Notes: generated from the letters alone by a model not told the origin. 64,000 nucleotides of DNA from Rhea pennata (GCF_028389875.1 NC_084663.1:15576666-15640665); one strand, 5' to 3'; counted from the stretch's first letter, positions 22,263-60,496 are shown. Numbers and translations: made by a program.

Positions 22263-22750
22263 AGTGTATTTTATAAACTACAGAAGACTAATGATTAAGT
22301 CAGTCCTGCATACATGAGGAAGGTCTGCATGGAAGTTTTTATATGAGCCCATACTAAATTTGTAGAATATCTTAAACCAAGTAGAGCTGCTAAATGTATT
22401 TTGATGCTTTGTATTTAGGAGGTTACTGAAGAATTTTAAATGGTGAATTCAGGATTGGATAGTGGATGTTCTTTATTATACTTTAAGCAAAAAGAAAAAA
22501 CTGAAATCAATATGAATTATTTCAAGCAATGCAATGCTATAGAAACTCATTTACATTTGTAAATATTTTTTGTGTGTTAAAATGCATAGTGTTTTTTTTA
22601 GATAGAAAATGATAATTCTAGCATTTTGAAAGTACCTTTTCCTGAATAAGGCTAAAATGTATTCAACTCAAACTGCCCCTGTCAGAAGAGAGCTACTTCT
22701 GCATATGAGCTATTTGATTCTAATTCTTACACCTTTCTAAATGCAGAAAG
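22263..22750. other. Gap between convergent HBP1 and COG5 3' ends
   Basis: About 0.5 kb between the predicted cleavage sites of the two convergent genes. A second - strand AATAAA (TTTATT at 22472-22477) lies here and could extend COG5 transcripts towards HBP1. Confidence 0.6.
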
Positions 22751-22754
22751 AGTG

Positions 22755-23011
22755 CCAGAGAATGATTAATTTTTATTAGCTGTACAGCGCACAAAAATTT
22801 TACAATTTCATTATAATTTGTGTAAAATAAGTTCCTGTGATGAGAACATGAAGTGAGTGATACTAAAAATCTCATAGACAAGTAGGTAACCACATACCAT
22901 TGTAAAGCTTATGTATGCAGAAATAATTTACATTAACCCTAACTATGAGGAACGAAAGCAGCACAACTGCATTGCTGTCTGACCTTTGTCTGAGGAGTTG
23001 TCCTGAAACTT
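22755..23011 (-). other. COG5: COG5 3' UTR
   Basis: Short 3' UTR between the TGA at 23012-23014 and the poly(A) signal; no open frame of note. Confidence 0.65.
22772..22777 (-). terminator. COG5: COG5 poly(A) signal
   Basis: TTTATT on the + strand is AATAAA on the - strand, 235 nt past the COG5 stop codon. First good signal after the stop. Confidence 0.7.
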
Positions 23012-45924
<22,913 letters not shown>

Positions 45925-48900
45925 TTAAAACAGTATCAATTCTTTAAACACAGTATCATCTAAAAATAGTAATTAACTAAATTTAGTTCACGGTAGAAAT
46001 CCATAGTTCATTCTTTGGTAGCAATGTTCTTCCATTTAACTCTTGTCACAGCTCAGATGATTTCTAAAAAAGGTGCCATATTTCCAGATAATCCAAACTG
46101 AAACAACAGGACCAAGAACCAAGATAGGCTGCTGTCTAAGCTTCCAAAACTACAGCAGAGTCCCAGATCTCTTGGAGACACCCAGTTCTAGCACATCTCA
46201 AATCTCATAACCTAAGAAGCAGCTGAAATTACCTATTTAAGGAGACAGTACAAGCCAGTATCAGAACTAGAAATAATATACTAGCTTTCTGTCTATAGCT
46301 TTAACAATCATTCAAGCCTCTCCTTAAAAGCTCAGTTTATTTTAATAGGTAGCTTGCAACTGTGTACAAATTAGTGCTTTGTACATGCACAGGAAGTAGA
46401 AACGCAAGGACCAAAAGTGTTAGTTTTGTCATTATAGAGAGCTCTATGCATGAATCATTCAGCAAAGATCAAAGAACACTTCTTCATGTTTAAACTCTAC
46501 AACGCATGCATTTTTTTATCATTTCCACAGGAATCAAAGATCTACAATGACAGAGAAATAGCAATTAACTACAGAATAGTTCTGCAAGGATACCACAGCA
46601 TATGTTTATTATTTAAAACCAAATAAATTGTAATTGGAAAACAACTAGAAATTTTGTTATGTACAGAAAGCTACAGAAAAACAAAGAATTTACCAAAGAC
46701 TATGGGATTCTAGAAGAAGTATGTCTAAATATTACAGCAAGAATTGCTATTAATAAAAAGCTTTACTGAGGTATAATTATCTCACTAGCTAAATATATAT
46801 ATTTCAGAATACAAATTTATCCTCCAGAAATGTTCTGAAGAGGCCCAGCTCCACAGTTCTCAGCAAAAATATATTCAGCTCATTGAACAAGTCACCAGGA
46901 GACTGTTATAAAGTCTATCTTAACACCACAGCTGCAGCTCCTATGACTGGCTCCTGCTCTAAAACTAAATATTCAGTAATAAAAATTGTTTAAGAACAAA
47001 AGGAACAAATACAGCATGAAAATTCTTAAGTTATGTGAAACAATAAATCTTTACTAGTGAAAGGCTATTCCTGTACTTCTCACAGCTTCCATTCAGCACA
47101 AACGCAGACACCACACAAGCAGAGTTATCTAGTGTTTGCCAACATTGCTAATAATGAAGTTTTAGACAAGTTCTTGCAAGCACACAGAAACAATTTTACG
47201 CACAGCATTACAGTGACAATATCAGTTCATCCCAATTTCTTCAAATTTAAGGATTATTTCAGGATAAATAGATTTCTGAGGCTTTTGCAGAGAAAACCAC
47301 CTTTTCCAGTATCTCGTTTGACTCAGAATGCATCTTTAGACTAGCAGATTAATATATCATCTCCAGCAGCTTCCTTCCTTCCTGATGAGAACAGCCATGT
47401 AATCTAGGTACATTTTATTTGCTTCCTAATATTTCAGTTTGACAGACCTGAATGGTTTCAAAAATTCTACTTCTCATATTTATGGCTTCACAGATTAATA
47501 ACAAAGCAGTCGTGCAGAAAAACAGTCTGTCCATGCAGCTGACCACACTCACACATTCCCATAAACTTTCTTCATATCTTTTTTTAAGCACTGTGCAGAC
47601 ATTCAACACAATCAACTGTTTTTCTGCACATTTACAATCATTAAGCCCAAGAGACACTTTATTAGAACAGTAACTTTTTCATCCTCATCTCTTAAATTTT
47701 AGTCCCTCAGAGTTGATTGTAAAGATCTCACAATTTCTTCTTTATTATATATATTTTTTTAGACATTTTGAAACCAATATTCCACGTCTCTTCTGCTGGT
47801 AAAAAAGCTTAACTGGTAAGTAAAAACAGAAAGGCCCTTTCTGGAGGAACAAGCAACTTTTGCAGGCAGTAGTAGTGCACAGCTACACACACACAATCTG
47901 AAAACACTTTAAAAGCAATCAAATTTCTAAAACTGTTACCAATATTAAATTCTTTCAAATTAATCAGTCTGAATTTTGACAGACAGATGCATTGATCCCC
48001 TGTATATTTTGAAGTAAAATTACAGGTCTACTACAATGCTTTGAATTAGAAAACTTCACTCCTGTAACTAACAAAAGGACCCAGCAGCCCAGTGCTCACT
48101 GAGGTTGCTTCTCATGAAGTTTTACCATGGACATGCCCCCCTATCAACTATAGCAGAAGTCTCAGCTGCTCATTCTCATCTCTTGCTGTCACCACCATGA
48201 TTTCTACGATCTTGCCTTAAGACACTCAGCACTATCCATTAAAGTTCCTGTACATTCGCTTTGCCACTAGCAACGACCTGAATTTCAGGAAGTTTATCAT
48301 TATTCCAATATCTCCCAAGGTAATACAGACTGAATTCTTGAATCTTCTGATATCTATTGTACAATCCTTTATCTATACAGGAAAATACCACCAATGTGTC
48401 TCCATAGTTCCAATAAACTATGTTTATGTCCCATTTACTTCAACACACAATCATCCATCAGTCACTTCCCTTGTTTTCTATCATTCCTGGTTCTATCAAT
48501 GAACCACAGTAATCATTCTCGTTTATATAGCAAGTAATTTTAAAGTTCTGTGTTGTACATAGTTTGTGCAGTTAAGCACAGTGGTAATATAACTCTTTCT
48601 CTCTTATACATCTGCTGGGAATTGTATTGTATAAATAGATTAAGTCAAGTAAGTGTGAAGCCACATCCTTGTGGCTGGAAGACACATTCCAAAGCCAATC
48701 TTTACCATGAGGGCATTAGTGTATGAAACAAAACCTGATGTCTTTTCAATTAGTTACACATATCAAGCATTGCAAGCTATAAGGGTGTATTTATGCTCAA
48801 GAGAAACAGGGAGGACAGAAAGGATGACCTCATCACAAACCTGAACCTATTTGGGAAAGGAAAAACTAGAAGGCAATGCTTATCTGAAGGAGCTGGCACT

Positions 48901-49826
48901 AGCTTACTGCTAGTCACCTTAGGAGTTAGCCTGGTGTGAACCTGCTAGCTGAAAAAGGATACAGAGGAAAAGCAATCATGAAGAAGACAAACTTGAACAA
49001 GTAGTAACAATCGGCTTGTAACTCTTCCACTTTTATGCATCTGTCTCTAAATACAGCAAGTGATTTCTTATACTTTCCACTCGAGCAGGCTCTTTTCACT
49101 TTTACCTCAAAATCTGACTACTATTTAAAGCCATTTCATGGGCACTAGCAAACCACAGGCACTCAATTCCCCAACAAGGGACAATTCTAAAATTGGTGAC
49201 CTCTCAGCATTAACCTCCCTTCAGCTAACAAAACCTACCAGCACCACTGACAACATGAGATGCCAGTGAGGAAAAGAAGTCTCCTGCTGGCAAATATTAT
49301 CCAGGGTTTTTGTACCATGCGTCCAGGCACTAGGACAAGGGCAGAGACTTGTAGCACCCTCAAGAATGTGAACATGAACATCCGTTCCCCAGAGAGACAT
49401 GAAGCACTTCATGAAAACTCAAAGCACAGCTGCTAGACCAAAATGAGACGGAAAGACTGCAGGTACTGATTTCTGAGACCCCCGTGAGGATACGATTTAA
49501 AGTAGGAGGCTGACATTTGGCATGTTTAAACCTAACGACTGACTAGACGGAGGAAGCTAGGCTGGAAGACTTGTTCTCAGGTCTAATAATTCCATAGAAG
49601 CTGAGGACTAACACTTCACGTTTTTAATGAGAGTCAGTCTGGCTAAATTTTAGAGAAATGAGTTTGAGAGAACTCATTTAAGACACTTAGCAAGGGAAAG
49701 GGATTAAAAACTCAAAACGAGTAAGGATTTACCCCTGACAGTGAAAGCCATATATCTAGCACCACGCTGAATGAGAGCAGTTTTCTGTTCGGAGCGATGA
49801 CCGATGTCTCTATTTTGTTCCTCCTT

Positions 49827-49840
49827 CCCCCCCCCCCCCC
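49827..49840 (+). repeat. Poly(C) run, 14 nt
   Basis: C14 followed by T6. Confidence 0.85.
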
Positions 49841-51953
49841 TTTTTTAATGGAGGTCCTAAAAAGGCTAATGGAGTTGTAATGTCTGTCCAGGTTGGAACA
49901 AATGGTTCCAACAAATAACTTCCAAACTCACTAGCCAAAATTCAACTAAATCTAATAGATCCACTTTTTATTTTCTTTGTGGTAAAAACTCAATAGCTGG
50001 GTTAAGGTCTTTCCCTCAACAGAAAGACTGTAGTGTTGACAATTTCTAGGACAGCAGAAACTAATCTCAACACTCCCTGTCTACAAGCAGAGCAACAAGC
50101 AGCTGTCATCAGTTTGAAACTTGGTTTGTGTGAGCCTTAACACACAGAAAAATACAATAAAAGTTGCAATGGAAACCAGTGCCCTGAAAATAATTTCATG
50201 CAAAGTGTTTGAATATAGACTGATGTAACCATCTATTTAAACTACCCAGTTCCAAGTGTTAAAGAACAAAATACTGCAGCAGAAATATATCTGAAAATAT
50301 AACTAATACAAAACTGCTTTGATTTGAGTATATTATTAAGATGAAGAATAATAAAAAATATAGTAACTTAAATTTATTAAGTATTTTATTGCACCAGAAG
50401 GAGACATTTGTAGAAGTTGATACACAAATCTGTCACAAAGGTAAAAAAGCAGTCTCAAGGCCAACTGACATGCCTGATATGGTTGAGAAACTGTGAGCCA
50501 TGACCAGCACTGTGCTCTGAGCAAATTCAGAAATCCTCCAATAAAATAGTTTCTATTAATTTGGATCCTTCACTATACTAACAGTCATGCTGCTTCAAAA
50601 TTGCGTGTGCTTCATGTTTGGCTAGTTTGTCGCACAGCACAGATGATCTCAGGAGTGATTCACCTGACCAAATACAGGACACCACAATAAATAAGTACTT
50701 CCATTGAATAATTCAGCTAACCTATTTTAGAGACCCAATGTTAGGGGATGCATAAATGCACCTGTAAGCACCTATTTCTTTCCACTAACTACAAAGGGAA
50801 TCTAAATTAATAATGAAGATATAGATATCTATTCTGTCTGAACGGATGTAAGATTAATTTTCACCCTGTAGATTTACTTGCACCCTATTATGTAGACCTG
50901 CTTTGGAAATATGTCTTGGAAATACCTAGATTTATTTTTCTGGGTTTTACACTTTTATACGTTCAACCCCTAAGAATAGACATTTAATTTAGCAGCATGA
51001 GTAGATTTTGTATGTTGATCTCATGTGCTGTGATACAATTTATCTGGGTTAGGTTCTTGCTTTCAACATGAAGCACTGAATTTAGTTTAAGGCATGAATC
51101 AAATCGTCAGTCTTCTCTCTTGGGCTATAATAAATGCTGAGTTTGTCTTTTTCTCATAGAAAAACTCAGTCTATTGATATATTTTTTTAAGAGTTTGTAA
51201 TTTGCTTAAATTTGATTCCAAGTACCTAACTTCCCTTCTTGCAACAGGTGGCAGCTCAGAAGAAACACTGATTTGCTTGTTGCTTTGCTACCATTGTCCT
51301 CACCAGATTAAAAATGGAAAAGCTGTTTTGCACTAAGATCTGTGTGTATCCTTCATGACAGATTTAGAGAACTCCATTTATTTCATTTCTCTATTCTAAA
51401 ACAGCCTCAGCAAACCCACTCTTTAAAGAGCAGGCAATAACATCATAATTTAGAAGGAGTTCTGAGATGATCTTAAATCAAAATAAGACTAAAGTAGTGC
51501 CTCTTGACAAAGCATTTGATCTAACTCTAAGATCACGAGACTAATGTGTTTTGATAGCACAAATTGAACTCCAATTGTCAAGCTGACATTTTCAAGAATA
51601 AATACATTCCTAATAGAGGCAGCTGATGTGGCCGTACCTCTGGCAGAAAGCAATCAATCCATCTGGTACTTGGCCTCCTGCTTGATCATTGTAACTTATT
51701 ATAAAACACAGAATCCATTTACAGAGTTTCTGAGTCAATAGGGCTTGGCACTGAGATTTCTCCCATAAGCTACAAATAACTGGGATAATTTACTGCTAGG
51801 TTTAATGTTTTCCACATGGCAAAGGGAGCATTTTATAATCTCATGTAAGAAAAACAAGTTTACTGGAATCAGCTTGTTGCTTTATGTAAAAATACAACAC
51901 CATTTAACAGAAAAATACAAAGGTTTTGTATCGCATGAACTTTATGGAAGACG

Positions 51954-52028
51954 TTATACAGGATCAGCCATAACAATCTGAACTCTGCTAGCGATGCCAG
52001 CTAGACTATCAGCTACTTTGACAGCAAT
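51954..52028 (-). CDS. Candidate alternative last exon of COG5
   Basis: Behind a good acceptor (TTCTTTTTTGCAG) 24 codons read IAVKVADSLAGIASRVQIVM-ADPV and stop at TAA (51954-51956). The frame is open in phase 0 from the acceptor, the same phase as the normal exon at 45903, so splicing from the preceding COG5 exon would give a truncated protein. I do not recognise the peptide and no perfect AATAAA follows closely (only CATAAA variants). May be chance. Confidence 0.3.
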   Translation of the reverse strand: MAVKVADSLAGIASRVQIVMADPV

Positions 52029-55000
52029 CTGCAAAAAAGAACAGAGACATATTTAGAGGTTCAAGTTTAAGATTTGAATGAATATGTCAAGGGTAAAATA
52101 AATGTTTTGCTTTAAAAAAGATCAAATAAAAATTAAGACTAAATCATAAATAAGAATTTATGTTCTTGAAATTACTCTTAATTTTTCAAAGAAGAAGAAA
52201 TATTTCAAGACGTAAGAAAAGAATAAGCCATGAGCTCAGGCAATAAATTCAAAATGTACATTAAAAAATTTCCATTGCACCCTCAGGGCATTCTTGTAGC
52301 TTCAGGATTTCCTTTTCTTTTTTTCTTTCTTTTTTTTTCCTTCCTCAGAAAAATGAAAATTTTACGTTCCAGGAACATGAAAAAGGATCTATCTGGTGAT
52401 AACATTTAAAATTATATAGAAAGCAGAGTCATTCCTTGGGAAGAAAAATTTGAAAATAACATGAGAAAGATAGTTAGGTCCTTGACCACGAAAAAGAGCA
52501 AACATCATGTTCATACTATTCATGCCTGAACAACAGCAGCCATCTAAGTGTTCCCCCCAGGGATCTTTCTGGTTTTCTTTTTTTTTTTTTCCTTAATACC
52601 GTCAAAAGCAAAAGACATGAAAGAAAAATAGAAAACAGTCTTTCTGTAACAGAAAAGACAGCATTTACGTCTAAATCTTTGACACAATCATCTGAGACAA
52701 AATGCACTGGACAAAATCAAAAGTGAGTAGTGGTTCATTGTCCTTAAACAATGAGATGATTTAAAACAGCCCTTTCAGAAAGCCCTTGGCTCTAATTCAC
52801 CTAAAACCAGTTCTTCCAAGTAATCTCAGAACATCCTAGACCTAAAGCAGCTGGAATCATTTGTCAGCTTTTCAAAATCACGTTCCTTTTCTTTGCATTT
52901 TTGTAGACTCAGATCTTTCCAGCTGACTAAACCAAGTCTCAGGAGCATTTCAGGAACAATGTGTGTTGATCCTGATACCTCTGACTGTAACAATTTAACG
53001 AATTTTTCATGCTTGCCAAATTGATGACTGAAAGATAAATCGTATTTTGTATGTCATCCAAATAGCTGTTAGACCCAATCAAATCTTGAATACTGAGAAC
53101 ACACCTCCAGAGGAACAGAGCAGACATCCCTCCCTAACAGGAGACTGGCAGATCCAACTTGGAGGGGTGATTTCCACCTTTACATAAAAACCATAACCAA
53201 CTTATTTAAATGCCATTTACATCAGTTCATACATTAATTGTGATTATAATACTTCTACATTGTGGAAATTTCTAATGAGCTTTACATTGTCAGACTCTAA
53301 TTTTTGAGTTGTTCCAATGTTATGACATTCCAAAGTGATGACACGCATTTAACTAAACATATAGAAACTCCTTCTGAAGCATAGAATTTAATTTGATATA
53401 AAACAATCTAGAGAGTACTATACGAAATACTGTAAGGATCATGCAATCTTGCTATTTTTCTAGCTGTTAGCAAAATTACATGCTTAGATTAAAGAAGTCT
53501 TTTTATATTCTTTCCCAGCAAGACAAAATGAAATACATAGTGCACTCAAAACCAGCCTTTTCTGCTTGGATAATTTTTTGCTGGAGTTTAGTCAGTATCA
53601 CTTTTTTTTAAAAATGCACGTGTTATGTGAGTCATGCTCTAACCAGCAAAAGACAACATGAGAATGAAGAAAATGGTTCACAAAGTTACTTTTCAATGCC
53701 ATTCTTTCCTCTAGATTTGTAATTCAATTTCAAAAATTTGGGGAATTTGAGTTACTGAAGAGCTAGGAATTTCTATGTATTTTTAGCCAATATGGTAATT
53801 AGCTTTCAAATGGCCTTTCTTACAAAACTCTTGTGATCTTTCCATTGAAAAGAAAAGAATTTACAAAACCTTACCAGACTCTGATCATTTTCAATTAGAC
53901 CCACTGATATCTTTAGCTTTTATTACTGTACAGCAAAACAGTAATCTTTCCTAAAATTATTTTAGCATATAATAGCCTCCCACATGCACCATTAAAACAC
54001 TTATTAATGAATTCCTTTAATATGCCCAATGTTGAATTTGAATTTATGTGTTCTCTTATTTAAGTAGCACAGATACATGTTTTCAAAGACAGCAATGCCA
54101 TGTCTTCAAATTACTGCTTTAACACAATGCAAACATTAATACATGTATCTCAGAAAGGAGTGAGGAAAATTTCACCTTTCATGTCATTTACACCATTGTA
54201 ACCGACCTGTTATTTAGAGAAAATCTTCCTCTAAGCGTCATTTCACTACCGTTACCGACTACTTGTGAGCTCACTATTTTTCATTCTTCTTTCCAAAGTT
54301 CACAACATCCGTCATGTGGACAGAAGGACTAGATATATATCCCTGGAACTGTCAGACAAATCTCACTCTTGGAATATGTCCTGAATAGCAATTCATCCTC
54401 AAATGAAAGCTTACAATATACCATCCGCGACATGGATTAATTCTTGTAAGCTCACGTAACACAAATGACAATCAGAAATTTACCTTCTGCCATTACAACG
54501 AGGATTCATCATGCTTTTCAATTCAAAACCATCACAGGCCTCATAAATTTGCTGGAATTTAAATCTGGTACTAAAACTTCAATATATGAACAGTATTTTC
54601 CCTTCAGAGGAAGAATTCATCTCCAGGAAATTTTTCCTCTCTCCTTCTCCTCTCCATTCTCCCCCATTTCATTGCATTATTCAGCTAGTTAAATTTAGCT
54701 ATATCAGATAGGAGGATGAGGGGAAAAACCGAGATACTCCAGACCATGTAGTCGTGTCAGTAAACATCCTAACTGATATGCAGCTCGCATCAACTGAAAG
54801 CTTTCATAACAGGGAACTGGTATGATTAAATGAGCGAAATAATTTTTCTTTTGTTCGGCATACATTCTACTTTTCCTTAGGAATACATATTGGTAAAGCC
54901 ACCCAACAAACACTTTACTCCATAAATGAGGTCTTAATTTTTTTTCCATTTTCCTAAGAAACCAGAATTATAGCCCTTTGACATCAACATCCTTTTCTCT

Positions 55001-57132
55001 TGCAATTTGTTACGGATAGTTTTACTAGCAGACAGGAGTATAAACATTGGAGAATATTTTTTATTCAAGCCCATTTCTACCTGTTCTTTTCCTAGTCATA
55101 CACTAAGTTTAGATGGAAAGGTTCAGAAAAAAAAATCCTATCTCCATAAATACTCTGAGAACACTAAGAGCCAGTCCTTCTCATCCAATCATTTTGTATT
55201 TGCAATATTTTAACACTTAAATCACATCTCCCTTTGCATTTCTCTTATTTTAACAATTTCACTGATTGAGCCACAGCTTTCCAATACAGCCTCTGGATTA
55301 GTTATAATATTCTCAGCCTTTAACATTCTGGACATAAATAAACCATTCATTTTCTTATAATCTATAAAACCCACTGTGCACAGCTTATTTACATCTTCAA
55401 GCCCCTGATCCAGCATGACAGATACTTTTTCTTCTATAAATCACATTGTGAAAATTCCATGTAAAGATGCTGTCTCTTTCTCAGCTTGGAGTTTAAGCCG
55501 AAGTAATTGCTGTTTCCCTATTCCAGCTGGTCTTTTAGCATTTTCCTTCCTCGTTCTCTTCATTGCAACAATGTTTACAAGCCAAGAACAAGCCATTATT
55601 TCTAGACAATGAAGTTAAAAACAAAAAGCAGAGCACGTTTAACTGTAATCTCAGGAAGAGACTTGGAAAGATCAATGAAGCCATAGCATGATAGAATTAA
55701 GCTTTCAAAACAACATCACCAAAGACAAACAGCAGGCTGCTTTCCAGTGACTATCATGTATCTGATGCACCATAAATGTGCAAAGAAAGAAATAAAGAAA
55801 AAAAAAAAGACTCATCTGCCACAGTATCAGGAATAGTTATGATGAGGGGTAGGATGTGCAGAAAGTTGTCATCTACTTTAAACCTCAGTAGCTACAACTT
55901 TTTTCATTATACTCCAAGGAAAGGATCAGCCTTTTTGCAGTAAATTTAAAAGGAAAAAAATGTTTAGAGTGGTGTAAGAAGAATAAGGTCTGTTTTTTCA
56001 CAGTCTGCCTCTTTATACTATAAAAAACCCCAAATGATCTATTCTGACCTATTCTGAGCAGCTAGCTAGTAGACCAAAGATATTTAATAGGAAGATACTA
56101 ATGCTGAATATCTGTTGAAAATTGAAAAGATTATTACTGGTAACAGTAAGATATTAAGCCACTGAAGCAACATTAAAGAACACAACATTAGCTGAAGACA
56201 AAAGTAAAGCAGAACACAGAAGCGTGTACCTGCAGGTCACAATTTCAAATATAAACTGGCTTGAAGGGCTATGAGAGAGAAATTGGTTGTCACGGCTTTG
56301 GTCCTAGTGCAAAGTGGGCATTTATTAAAATCATCATAACGCACAGCACTGACTGTTAAGCTTATTTAAAATGTCAGGAAGCAGATCTATGATCGAAAAG
56401 GTCTGAGGAAAGAGAAACTCATCTTTAAAGCTGACTCCTATAGCGTAGAGGCAAACACTGAGCAGGGAAATGGCAGGGAAATGCACTAAGCCATACCAGT
56501 TTTGTGGGCAATACTAAAAATAATTTAAGTATGGCTACAGCAGAGCTGACTTTCCATTACATATATATTTGATGCTAATCTTATGTAACACATTTGGTGC
56601 TGATCAGCATTACAAAGATCAGTGTTCTAAAAATATCTGAATATGACAGATAAATAGATGCTTCTCAGACTATGTATCTATCCATTACATTCACTAAAAA
56701 CAGAATATCAAATTACAGAGGGATTGGTTGCACTGGCATCCCAAAAAGTGTTAGGATAAAAAAAAAAAAAAATCTGGCTACCTGAAGAAAGCATTTAACT
56801 CCTGAACATAAGGAAGATTTAATATCCAAGGGTTTCCTAGCACTCATTCAGCAACATTTTGAGTTGCCACAATGCCACAAGCAACCGTGCACTTTTTAAG
56901 GACTAAAATTCTTGTAGAGACAGTATATACTATTTGAAAATAGGTCAACTATGGCTGATAAGCATTACTAACAGAAAAATGTGTTTAGGAAAGCATATCT
57001 TTTGATGGTCCTGCAGTCTAAGAAAATCTTAAGACCAAAAGTGATGTTACCATAGAAGAAATTTGCATCTCCCTACTTGTACCTGAGAAAATTATTCACA
57101 TCAGAAATAAGACAGTATGAGATTCCAGAGGT

Positions 57133-57184
57133 AAAAAAAAAAAAAAGAAAAAAAAGAAAAAAAAAAGAAAAGGAAAAAAAAAAA
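57133..57184 (+). repeat. A-rich (AAAAAAG)n tract
   Basis: About 50 nt of A interrupted by single G. Confidence 0.85.
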
Positions 57185-60100
57185 CACCTAATCTGACAGC
57201 ATTTTAAGCTTCCTCCTGAATAGGTTTTGCATGCATCTCACTTTCAGTCTCATTCACATTTTGGCTACACCCATAGCAATAAATTAAACAGTGCCAGGAA
57301 AGGTTCCTGGGCTCTGGTTCACGATCACCCGTATTGCTAAACTGTTAGGACAGTTCTCGGCAAGCTTTTGGCTCTCCCAACCAAACCCCAGCCACAGCCC
57401 AGGAGCTGGGTTACTCCAGAGACCAGTCCCAAAAGGCTCCAGCCAGGCAGCCACTGTGTCTTAGAGGATAAGAAACCTTACTAGCATAGAGGCAGGCTGT
57501 TCTGCACCAGCTGGCCTTAGAGCCCAAGAACACTTCCAGGTCCATTTCATTTAGTAAGACAGATGTCACTACTATGTCCCATACTGGAGACTTAGAAAGC
57601 TCACAGCTAGGACAGCAAAGGGGAGTCCCAAGTCTTAGGCACAAATCTGTATTGATCTTGGATTCTCAACTGACAGAGCCAGAGATCAGCATAAACATTA
57701 GAGTGACAGTGTAGAACAATTTAATACACAGCCTTTCTACAGCAGAGAAGGACACAGTTTGCTGATCTGATCTACCTCCAAATAAATGAGACGAAGCTCA
57801 TTTACTCCAGTCACTAAAGCACTTCTATAAGCAGTAGACCTTAAAGAAACGTTCTGTTCTGAAGGACAGCTATGTGTTTTCTTTCCACATTCATATTCCA
57901 TCTTGAGAGCAAATCCAGACCATTTTTGGACAATCAGTGAGTGACTGGGACATATCAGCATTTCACTCTGAAGGAGGGGTTTAAATGATAATGAATTGCT
58001 ACGTTTTTCTTCATCTCATGCTCTTTTTTCCAGAAAGCAAAAGACACTTGCTTTCTTAAAGAACAATGCACTAAAAACAACAATGATCAAATGCATATTA
58101 CTCATCTTTATGATGGATAATAATACCTCATACTAATACATTTCCAGTAACACCATTTGGTATATTCCTAGCTAATTGGAAAGTAGATTTCAGTAAACTC
58201 TAGGAATGAGCACAGTTTAGAAATAATGTATATTAATTTTAATCAGAGAATTTTTATATCAGACCTTCTTTACATTTAAACTTTCATCTAATTAAATATT
58301 CAGAGTTGTTTTACACCATCCAAAATCTAGTGTCACCTCTGCATTGAAAAATAATTCATATATGCCGAAATTGAAGTTTTTCAGTTACTTCCTAAGAATA
58401 TTTTTATACCCGGCTGAGTGCAGAGTGCTCTACTATCTGTGTACATTCTAAAACCATATATAACATTGCATAACTCAGATATTTACTTAAGCAAATGCAA
58501 ATGAATCTCAATATACTACTGAGATTCAGGATAGTGAGAAAGAGGCTGCCTACTCTCTTTTCCATCACGTATATCAGGTGATGTAGACTTTTCCTCAAAA
58601 CACAGAATCTACAAACCTAGTTCACCAAAGAAAAATCCAAATATATTCTGTGTACACCAAGGGTACAGTGGTCCATTGTTCTGGGGATCAGAATGCCCAG
58701 TTCTCTTTCTGATTTTGATTTTTGGCATGTTCACTACCAGAAGCTTTTAATATCTAAGTAAAAGATTTTTGAAAATACAGGACAACTATTTGGGCTTTAG
58801 TACGAAGCCTCAAATTTCTGAGGCACTCATGTCATCATTTTAATTTGCCTTCTCAAAATTTACTTCTATTCCTGGGTCTTTATCATTTTAACTTTGAGAT
58901 ATAACTGAAATGCACCAAATGTTATCTCATTTTTTATTTTTATTTTTTAAATAAGTTCAAGGGAAGAATTCTTCAAAATGCTAGGAAGCACCAAGTTCTC
59001 TGCTCTACACAGAGTTTAAAAATTTTCTAGTGGCTTATATTAGGCAAACCTGATAATCAGAAAATCCCATACCCACTACCCAGGGTAAAACACTGATGAG
59101 AAGCCATGCTATGAGCTGTGGGCAAAGGATAGACTAGTAGCTTTCCCAGATACTGCCCACAGCCCCTATTTCAGGTCTCCACTTTAATCATCAGCTTCTG
59201 TACAGTACATGATGCACAAGTCCAACCACATCTAGTTAGGACAATTCAAATTCTCTAGTTTCTTTCTCCCTCATTACACCTACTTTCCTTCTCCATTTTT
59301 CCAGTGCTTTATCTTTATGACTGCCTGCAAGTCTGACAGTGGGAAAGATCTCCGTTATCATTGTCTGCCTGCAGGCTTTTGTCTGGTGGTCTCCTTTTAA
59401 GCAGACTTTTCCAAAACATATTACTCCATAAAATATAAATATTCTATATTTAGGAACCTTTTCAAATTATAGGAAATCACAGCTCCCACTTATTCAGCCT
59501 TATTTACTCTAACCTTAAGATGAATCTGCCATCGTGTACTATGATCATGTAGCTTGTTGCTTTGCCTGTACTTCAAGCAGACAAGAACTTGCTCCGCCTG
59601 CGCTCTAAGCTGAATGAGCAGCTAAGCATGGTGCCAGGCCCGAGCTACTCACTCCACCTTGGAGCAAAACTAGAACATGCCCTGACATCCGTGAGCACAG
59701 CAGAGTGATTTTGTGTTTGCCAAAATCACGTTGGCATTCCCTTATGCAACCAAATACAAAAATTATTTTTGAGAGGTCCAGATCTCCAGAAGTTGATAGC
59801 GTAATCATCCCCACCTCCCTGGAAAAGCGAGTGGGCAAGCTGATTTTTATAATTTTGTTTCTGTAAATAATTGTTTGCTTGTTCTTTGGTCCAAAGATGA
59901 CCACCCATTTTGTATTTGACAGTTGAGCCTTCTTGTGGGAAGAGGCAGCAAGACAGTCACCCCAACATTGATAGCAAGATAGGAGAGATGGCTGTGGGAC
60001 TCAATTACAATTAATAAACATAGTCTGACAGGACGATTACAACTCTAGGGAGGAAATTAGTAAGAGGTCTCCAGGTTCAAAAAGTGGGAGAATCACATCT

Positions 60101-60319
60101 TCTCTAAACAACTGCATTTTCATGTTCACAGCACAACACATTTTATCTATGTGCAATTGGTGGGTGTGTTAGTGTACTTCAATCCACCCCCACACAAAGC
60201 TGAACAGAAATAGCACAAAAGTAGAAGAACATACAGTACTTACATTATCACTCACAATATATGAGCTAACTGAAATCATCACTCAAAAGGCAGAAAGAAT
60301 GCAACAAAAAACCTCAATA

Positions 60320-60422
60320 CTACATATATATTTACACATACACTATATATACACTATATATATAGAGTATATATAGTATATATATACCATATGTATATAT
60401 AGTATATATATATATACACACA

Positions 60423-60466
<44 letters not shown>

Positions 60467-60480
60467 GTATTGTATAAATA
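60320..60480. repeat. Composite (TA)n/(TG)n repeat with palindromic stretches
   Basis: Alternating TATATA/CACTATATA units, then CACACA-GTGTGTGT (about 13 TG units) and TATATATG. The CACACAC/GTGTGTG and TATA parts are self-complementary, favouring hairpins or cruciforms. Confidence 0.9.
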
Positions 60481-60496
60481 CTGTTTAGAATACTCC

